In this document: one piece after another, positions 57,016 to 64,000 of the stretch
How the letters are laid out: each line of letters starts with the position of its first letter
Position numbering within the stretch: position 1 is the first letter of the stretch
DNA from: Poecilobothrus nobilitatus
Taxonomy: Eukaryota; Arthropoda; Insecta; Diptera; Dolichopodidae
Reading direction: 5' to 3'
Length of the DNA stretch: 64,000 nucleotides
Assembly (NCBI GenBank): GCA_947095535.1
Contig: OX352772.1
Location: forward strand, 99,109,956 to 99,173,955
Program-made: the position numbers and the translations under genes
Notes under the pieces: model-generated
The model's input: only the letters and a program-made list of their open reading frames with translations
What the model was told of the DNA's origin: nothing
Databases searched by the model: none

Positions 57016-57900
57016 TGAGCCTGGTTGCTATCATATCATCATATAATATTAATTTTTATGTTTGTTTTTTCAAATGTGTAATTATTATTACACATTATTT
57101 ATTTACACAAATTATTATTCAAATGTGAAATTTAATTTATACATAAAAGAATATATTTATGATCAAAGTATTAGCAAATAAAATTAAAAAAATATATAAT
57201 GCATAATCTTAAATTGCAAAATTTATTTTTTTTGTCGTGTTACTAATTTTATACTAAAACGAGGCATAAACATGTACATATATTGTAGCAATTTAAAAAA
57301 TTTTGATAAAAAAAGCATAACAAAATACTTAAAATAAAAAAAAGAAAAATTATTTACAAATTTATATTTATAAAAAGAATAATTACAATTTTTTTACTAT
57401 TAGGAAACTAGTGGACAAGTAATTTTTACATGTACAATAATAATGTTTTTAATACAAGTAAATTAAACTTCAACATTTGGAGTATAATTTAGTAGCATTA
57501 GTAATTCTGTTCCAGTTATAACATAAAAATTAAAAAAAAAAAATATTTTTTTGATTATTTCAAATCAAATTTAATCGTAATAAAAATTCCAAATGGTCAT
57601 TATTAATTTAGTCATTAATTGTACTTATTTATAAAAATAATCTGATAAGTATTTTTCCATATATAAAACTAATTTTAAAATTTTAATTGAAGCAAAACTG
57701 AACTTATTATTTAATTGCGAAATAAAAAATTGTACAGTGAAAATGCATGTGTTCCCATAAAATATTTTGTTTTAGTAAAAAAGTTAACTCACAGTTAACT
57801 CTTAACAGTTGAATTCAAAGCTCAATTAACAAAAAAGAAAAAATCTTTTTGAAATCTCTTTTTATTTTATCAAATTTTAATCCAAAAACAATAGAAGATG
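57016..57900. other. AT-rich non-coding stretch
   Basis: No gene recognised. It may hold the decayed 5' LTR and leader of the gypsy element that follows, but no LTR ends were identified. Confidence 0.35.
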
Positions 57901-57904
57901 AATA

Positions 57905-60705
57905 AGAGCATATGCAAAAATTTGGATGCCTGCAGTTACGCTTAGTGATATGGACTCATGGTTTACCGCGCTCGACTTCTGGTTTCCGGACTCTCGCATC
58001 ACCGAAGATTTTTGTTCATCTTTAATTCTGCCCTCGCAAGTCTAGGTCCTTCAATCATTTCTCAGGTTCGTGAAATTTTAAATAAAAGACCAACAAACAA
58101 TTTTTATGAATATATAAAAAAAAATTAATCGCGCATTTTGCTGAAAGTCAACAAAGAAGGATAAATAAACTAGTGATTGAAATGCCACTTGGTGATTTGA
58201 AACCTAGCCAACTATATTTCGAAATTAAACGTGTAGCAGGTGACACAGTGAGTGAACTAGCTCTTAAAAGTTTATGGGCCCAAAGATTGCCAGATCACGC
58301 TGGATCACCTGTTGTTGCATCTCAAGCTGGTGAGGCTGATTTAATTCGTATGGCTGATGTTATTGTCGACGCATTGCACGTCAACACTATAAATGAAGTT
58401 GGAAGTCATGAAAATAATAATGCACTTGGGGCGGAATTTTCCGTTCTTCCACTCAGTCATCGGAAATCTACTACTACACGTCTTTCAAAAATAACATTAT
58501 ATGCTGCAAATGGTTCACCTATTGAAACTTACGGCCAACAATCTAGCATTCTAAACCTCGGAATAAGGCGAACTTTTTTTGGAATTTCGTCATAGCTGCA
58601 GTTCAAAATCCGATCTTATGTGCTGATTTTTTGCTAATTCGAGCTAATTCACAAGTTCTATCACGTCTAAAAGAACGAGGTTTGGCAATAAATCCTTCGA
58701 AATGCAAGTTTGCAAAAGCCCAAATAAAATTTTTGGGGCATTTAATTGATGCAAAAGGTATAAGCCTTTTACTCGAAAAAGTTAAGGCTATACTCGCCGT
58801 TAAAACGCCGAAAGTTGTCAAAGAATTAAAACGTTTTCTAGGCATGATAAATTATTATCGTAAATTCTTACCCAATGCAGTAAATCAACAAGTAATACTA
58901 CAATCAATGATTCCGGGAAACAAGACAAATGACAACCCTCTTCTTACTTGGTCTTCAGAAAAGGAAGAAGCATTTCAACAATGCAAATCTGCTATTTCAA
59001 ATGCAACTTTGCTAGTTCATCCTGATCCAAATGGTAAATTATCGCTATCAATTAACGCTTCTGATTTCGCTATCTGTGCTGTGGTTCGCCAAATCTCTTC
59101 TAACGATGACATCCAACCACTTGGTTTTTTCTCGAAGAAATTATCATCAGCTCAACAAAAATATAGCACGTACGATCGTGAGCTACTCGAAATGTATCAC
59201 GGTGTTCGACACTTCAGATATTTGTTAGAAGGACGTGAGTTTCACATAAACACTGACCACAAACCATTCATTTTTGCATTTAAGCAAAAATTGGATAAAG
59301 CTTCTCCAAGACAAGTCCGCCATTTAGATTTCGTAGGTCAGTTCACATCAGATATTCGTCATGTACCCGGAAAAACAACATTACAGCCAATCTTTTATCA
59401 TGTATAGAATCAATAACAAAAATTAACTATGAAGAAATGGCGGCACAGCAAGAAAATGATGAACAACTTAAAGATTTTCTATCTGGCAAAACTAAAACTA
59501 ATTTATTATTCAAGAAGTTCGATATTGCTAGATGTGACAATTATATTGTGATATTAGTACGCGGGTCATTTGTCCATATGTTCCACAAGCATTTCACGTT
59601 GCAATTTTAAAAAAATTTACACGAATTATCTCATGGAGTGAAAAGAATACCACTAAATTAGTCACATCAAGGTTTGTTTGGCCAGGTATTCCGAAAGATT
59701 GTGCAATATTAGTAAAAACCTGCCAAGTTTGTCAAAAAATTAAAGTACAAAAACACAATCGCCCAGAATTGCAAAAGCTGCCAATATAGGAACATCGATT
59801 TACATGGATATTGGGGTCCTTTTCCTTAAGGTACAAGATAAAAGATATTGCTTAACTATTATAGATCGATTCAGCCGCTGACTAGAAGCCATCCCTATGC
59901 CAGACATTACAACCGATTAAGTCATAAAAGCTTTTCTAGATGGTTGATTTCTCGATTTGGCGTACATCAAAAAAATTACACCGATCAAGGACGTCAATTC
60001 GAATCCTTTTCATTTTCAAAATTATTATCAGATCTTGGCATTCAACGAGTACGAACATCACCATACTATCCTCAAACAAATTGCTTAATAGAAAGATGGC
60101 ACCGTTCACTTAAAACATCAATTCTAGCTACTGCACAAGAAACATGGGTAACCAATCTACCTTTCATTATACTTGGCTTACGTAACGCTTTTAAAACCGA
60201 TTTACAAACATCTCCAGCTGAACGCACGTATGGTACTTCTTTGCGACTACCTTCACAATTCTTTGATTGTGAGGCTCAACCAGCAACTTACAAGAAGACT
60301 TTACATGAACTTAGAAAACTAATGTCATCATTAACACCAACAAAGACAACTTGGCATACTAACAGACATGGCTTTGTTCACAAATTAATATCAAATTGCA
60401 GTCACCTATTTGTTCGAAACGACTCCGTCAAACTATCCTTATCACCAATTTATGATCGCCCGTATAAAGTACTTCAACGTAAATGCAACTGCTACAAATT
60501 AAGCATTAAAGGAAAACCAACTATTATCAACATAGAACGCTTAAAACCAGCATATCAAGAACTCAATGATGAACTTTTTTCAGGGTACAGTTCCCTACAT
60601 CAACAACAAGATATACCACAGTCCAAAACAACAACGACTAGGACACGTCGGAAGCTGATCACCAATACTTCAAAAAGAACGTGTCCCAGTCTAAAGGGGG
60701 AGTGA
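57905..60705 (+). pseudogene. Ty3/gypsy (Mag-like) gag-pol, internally deleted
   Basis: Gag: M-D-S-W-F-T-A-L-D-F-W-F near 57955, I-S-Q-V-R-E-I-L-N-K-R-P, and L-G-D-L-K-P-S-Q-L-Y at 58185. Protease: G-A-E-F-S-V-L-P follows A-L where D-T is expected, then L-Y-A-A-N-G-S-P-I-E-T-Y-G. The sequence then jumps from A-D-F-L to the RT thumb (R-L-K-E-R-G-L-A-I-N-P-S-K-C), so the RT palm with its catalytic residues is deleted. RNase H: S-I-N-A-S-D; Y-D-R-E-L-L; N-T-D-H-K-P. Integrase: C-Q-V-C-Q; Y-T-D-Q-G-R-Q-F-E; N-C-L-I-E-R-W-H-R-S-L-K. Many frame breaks lie between 57905 and 59850; 59848-60705 is open. It ends at the 3' LTR. Clade by resemblance of Gag. Confidence 0.88.
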
Positions 60706-60730
60706 TGTAGTGCTCTACATAATAGCTAAA
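60694..60730 (+). repeat. Polypurine tract and start of 3' LTR
   Basis: AAAGGGGGAG is directly followed by TGATGTAGTGCTCTACAT at 60703, the usual tract plus TG start of a Ty3/gypsy LTR. TGTAG-TGC-TCTACA can fold back. Confidence 0.7.
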
Positions 60731-61699
60731 ATTTATATTTTTAATTTTCATTAAATTTCATATTGTAAAATATACTTTTATTTAAATTAAAAATGTTTGA
60801 AAATTTGAGCTCATTTAATTAAAAATTAATCATATGTAGCATAACCCTAATAATACTTTTCTTAATTTTTTTATTCTTTCTTAAAAATTTACAGTTCATA
60901 AAAATCATCATTTTTCTAATTATTACAAATAAAAAAACCAATCTTTCTTTGACCATGGTACAAAGCGTCGAAAAATAATAAAATATAATTTAATTCTTTT
61001 TGTTAAAACAATAATTAATAAATTTGAAGTAGAATAATTAAAGTTAAAATTTAAGTTAAGAATAAAATTAATATTTAAATAGAAATTTCAATGAACTAAA
61101 TAAAAGTCTTTTATTTAATAAATTTGGTATATATGCGCTAAATATATTTAAGAACTTGAATATTATTTGGATGTTGTCATTAGTGGTAAACCAAGGAAAT
61201 ATCTGTTCAAATATGTAAGTACATAATATGTTAAAAATGATTAGGATGGATGTTAGAGCTGGATACAAAATCAGGGTACTTACTTACTTTCATATACATA
61301 CTTTTCCGAATATATATATACATATATGCAGACGCGAGTTAAGTATGTCGTTCCGAAACGAAAAAAACAATTTATTTATTATTAACAAGAGTTTTATTAG
61401 GTTCTCCAAACTTAATTAATTAATTATTTTATTTTACAGGTCTTTTATATGTTACAAAATGTAATGGTAATCAAATTTTACTTAATAAATAGGAAATTAC
61501 ATTAATGGGGGAAACTTGAATTTTAAAAGTTCACAAAATGTTATATTTAAATTATTGCCAAATAAATTCAAATACAAAATGTTTACTAAGTAGTATTATT
61601 AATAATTTAATTAGTAGATTTAATATAATTTACTTAAACAGAGTTAACTAGTAAAAGATTGTAATTTGATATTGAATTTAATAATTAAAATATATAACT
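60731..61699 (+). other. Probable 3' LTR body and flank, non-coding
   Basis: AT-rich with no gene. The LTR end (expected CA plus target duplication) was not identified, so its length is unknown. Confidence 0.4.
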
Positions 61700-62900
61700 C
61701 TGAAGTTATTGAAATGTGCCAGGTGGTGTAATTGTATGATCACATAAGAGGAAACCTTTGTTGACTTGGTTCTTACTGTTGCTAGTAGAATCTGTATATG
61801 AAATAGGTACTACTAAGTTGTTTTCTGGCTTTGCTTTAACTGTAAAGAAAATTATAGTGATTAGTATAAAGTGGTTATTATTGCTACTATTCCTATTGCG
61901 AAATCCAATTTAATAGTTTTTATTTGTAGTGATTGAATTGGTTCTGTGTAGTTGTTTTGAATAATTTTAATTTTTGTTGTTGTATGTTTATGGTACAGTT
62001 GATATTTGAAAATTGCATTGGCAATATATGGATGGTATCGCAAAATAAATTCACGTTTTCTCGATATGTTATGTTATTAATTTCGACTGTACAATTTTGA
62101 AAATGTATGAGTTGGGTATTGTTGGTTCTGAAGTTGTTTGCGCCACAGTTGGACTTAATTAATATCTTCGGTACATTTATTAGTAGAATGAAATTAGATT
62201 CTGGTTGTAAAATATCTGGTACTTGTAAAACTTCGGTAAAGTTACAATTTGCTGTTTTATTTTGTACTAGGTTATTTATGCGGGAAATTAAGTAAATGGT
62301 TATTTAAAAGATCAATGTTATAATTTATTTGACTTAAATGTGCTTGTTTTTATATTATTTTGTTGGTCATTTAAATAGTTTTGAATTATTTTCTGTTCTT
62401 GGTTTATATGATTTGTAATATTTTCGGAAACGTTCCATCATTTGGTGGATAATGATAGAAAGTTTTGTATTTAGGTTTTCTTGGTCTGTTTTTCAAGGTA
62501 AAGTTGTTCATTTACTTCTTGGGCGTGCATGTTATTTAAATAGTTTTGAATTATTTTCTGTTCTTGGTTTATATGATTTGTAATATTTTCGGAAACGTTC
62601 CATCATTTGGTGGATAATGATAGAAAGTTTTGTATTTAGGTTTTCTTGGTCGGTTCTTCAAGGTAAAATTGTTCATTTACTTCTTGGGCGTGCATGTTAC
62701 CAGTTATGGTTTTTATAATTGTCCCAAAACAGTTTATTAGTCCTCTTTTCTTTCTAATGTTCGGTTTTAATGCGTTATGTATATGTCTTAGTTCAATAAT
62801 TTTAAGTTTCGTAATTTTTGGCGAGTCTTGTAGTTCGTCGTAACTTTGAAAATTTTCAATGGATGCTTCTATTTCCCGGGTTAACTTATTTCTAGATTGT
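61700..62900 (-). pseudogene. Errantivirus-like env (transmembrane half), broken, with tandem duplication
   Basis: On the minus strand, a basic cleavage site R-K-K-R (62741-62757) is followed by G-L-I-N and a hydrophobic fusion-peptide-like start. Then comes a helix-forming stretch that is present twice (62369-62698). A C-N-F-T-E-V-L-Q-V-P block and N-C-T follow, and a hydrophobic segment A-I-G-I-V-A-I-I-T (about 61880-61910) could be the membrane anchor. Several stops are present, including one in each duplicate unit. The surface half upstream of the cleavage site is nearly absent. It matches the gypsy-type Env family by motif order. An inactive remnant. Confidence 0.72.
62369..62698 (-). 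repeat. 165-bp tandem duplication within env
   Basis: 62369-62533 and 62534-62698 are nearly identical. At 165 bases (55 codons) the duplication keeps frame. It covers the region after the fusion-peptide-like start. Confidence 0.92.
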
Positions 62901-62909
62901 TTGGTTAAT

Positions 62910-63200
62910 TTCTATATTTTCGGGGTCTTCGCGATTTTCATTTAATTTTTTTATGTTAAATTTTGATTTATTTTCTATTTGATATCGACTTTCAGGATAA
63001 AGGTTTGCTATGTATTCGTTCAGTTTTTGGAGATAATCATGTTGAGACTGTAGTTAATATTTTTAAAAAAGGAATTAGTTCTACCATAAAATAGTTCGTA
63101 TGGGATGTGTTTTGTGGTAGTTTGTATAGATTTATTATATATAATTAGGGCTTCGTCCAAGATTTCTCATGGCTTTTGTTGTTTTGTTTACTTAAAATTA
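62910..63200 (-). pseudogene. Errantivirus-like integrase C-terminal fragment
   Basis: The minus strand reads D-E-A-L-I-I-Y-N-K-S-I-Q-T-T-T and I-P-Y-E-L-F-Y-G-R-T-N, typical of the integrase end in gypsy-type elements. It follows the RT piece at 63225 with RNase H and most of the integrase missing, and leads into env. Confidence 0.65.
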
Positions 63201-63224
63201 TCTATAATTGAATATTAAATTCGT

Positions 63225-63720
63225 TTAAACTTTCCTGAATTTCCTATAATAGCGCAGTAATCCTAGAAATGACTTTATTTCCTTAGGATTTTTTGGTATT
63301 GGAAAACGTTTAATGGCCTGTATTTTGTTTGGGTTTGGTTTTACTCTTTCAGTGGTTATTATGTCTTCCAGAAATGCTATTTCTTTCCTCATAAATTCGC
63401 ATTTATCAAGTTGAATTTTGAAATTTGCTCTATGAAGTCGTTCAAACACTTTTCGTAGATTTTCTATATGTTCTTTCAACAATGTTGAGAAGATGATGAT
63501 ATCATCCAGATAAACGAGACATACTTTTCCCACTAAATCCCTTAATATATTATCTATGAAAAGTTGATGGAGCATTTTTTAATCCGAAGGTATTCGGATA
63601 TATTCGTAATGTCCTCCATTAACAGACAATGCTGTTTTAGCGACATCTCAAGGATCCATCTCAATTTGATGACATCCGCTAGCTGAATCAAGTGTAGTAA
63701 AATACATACACTTTCCGAGT
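63225..63720 (-). pseudogene. Errantivirus-like reverse transcriptase fragment
   Basis: Segment 63720-63580 has [14 protein letters not shown] and, after a slip, segment 63575-63225 has the catalytic Y-L-D-D-I-I-I-F-S (residues 22-25 for Y-L-D-D), L-D-K-C-E-F, and S-F-L-G-L-L-R-Y-Y-R-K-F. This order is the Ty3/gypsy RT palm and thumb. RNase H is missing after it. It forms one deleted element with the integrase tail and env at lower coordinates. Confidence 0.82.
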
Positions 63721-64000
63721 TTGTCTAAAACAATAGTTCCCAAAACTTATTTTGGCCACGTACCCCTTTTTATAGATAAAACCTGATCTTGAACCCCCAA
63801 GTATTCGCCCCATTAACTCTACACACCTGCTTAACCTCAAAATTACAAATTCATCAGAATTAATTATGTCTTGAATAATGTGGTGAATGGTGACGAAAAA
63901 ATAAAATATAATTAAAGCTTTTTGATAGTTATATGTGTACTGGTTTGCTATGTATTCGTTCGCTATTGCTATGTTAATCATCTATACTCCTCCAAGCGGT
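63721..64000. other. Non-coding window end
   Basis: RT similarity stops at about 63720. The rest contains no recognised frame and is probably another insertion. Confidence 0.4.

Overview
This window is AT-rich eukaryotic DNA, most likely from an insect and possibly a dipteran. I infer this from the mix of transposable elements: LINEs with endonuclease and reverse transcriptase, BEL/Pao and Ty3/gypsy retroelements, gypsy relatives carrying an errantivirus-type envelope gene, a P-like element, a MULE with GT-AG introns, a Helitron, a Polinton/Maverick, and tRNA-derived SINEs. I found no convincing host gene, rRNA or functional tRNA gene. The species cannot be named from this sequence.

Layout. 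Positions 1-14062 are a stack of LINEs: A (minus, endonuclease running off the window start), B (minus, decayed), D (plus, 5'-truncated with an open 350-codon frame), a SINE, and C (minus, apparently full length, about 5.1 kb). Positions 14064-21000 hold copy R1 of a 1.4-kb dispersed repeat interrupted by a SINE, then a LINE E fragment split by a complete MULE (16739-20510) that has inverted termini, a target duplication and a three-exon transposase.

Positions 21135-37650 are best read as one shattered Polinton. A DNA-polymerase-type N-terminal fragment lies on the left (+), virion-type genes and an adenain-like protease lie in the middle (-), and an integrase lies on the right (+). It has been invaded by a tRNA-derived SINE, a BEL/Pao element (which contains the 200-N gap), LINE F (itself split by a second SINE) and repeat copy R2. 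R2 splits the integrase chromodomain, and both halves are still readable.

Positions 38700-50860 contain two P-like element copies in inverted orientation (39002-41211 minus; 48828-50849 plus). Between them lie gypsy gag and integrase fragments, a LINE RNase H remnant, and a 3.5-kb non-autonomous Helitron with exact TC...CTAG ends. Positions 50860-64000 contain a minisatellite, repeat copy R3, an errantivirus-like env tail, a truncated SINE, an internally deleted Mag-like gypsy element with its 3' LTR start, and a second errantivirus-like remnant (RT, integrase tail, env) with a 165-bp in-frame tandem duplication in env.

The genes do not form a working pathway; they record successive insertions. 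The elements closest to intact are the MULE (one visible nonsense codon), LINE C (a few frameshifts and stops) and the LINE D reverse-transcriptase half. The nested boundaries allow relative dating: the Polinton, LINE E and R1 are older than what interrupts them. All assignments come from motif recognition by eye; no searches were run.
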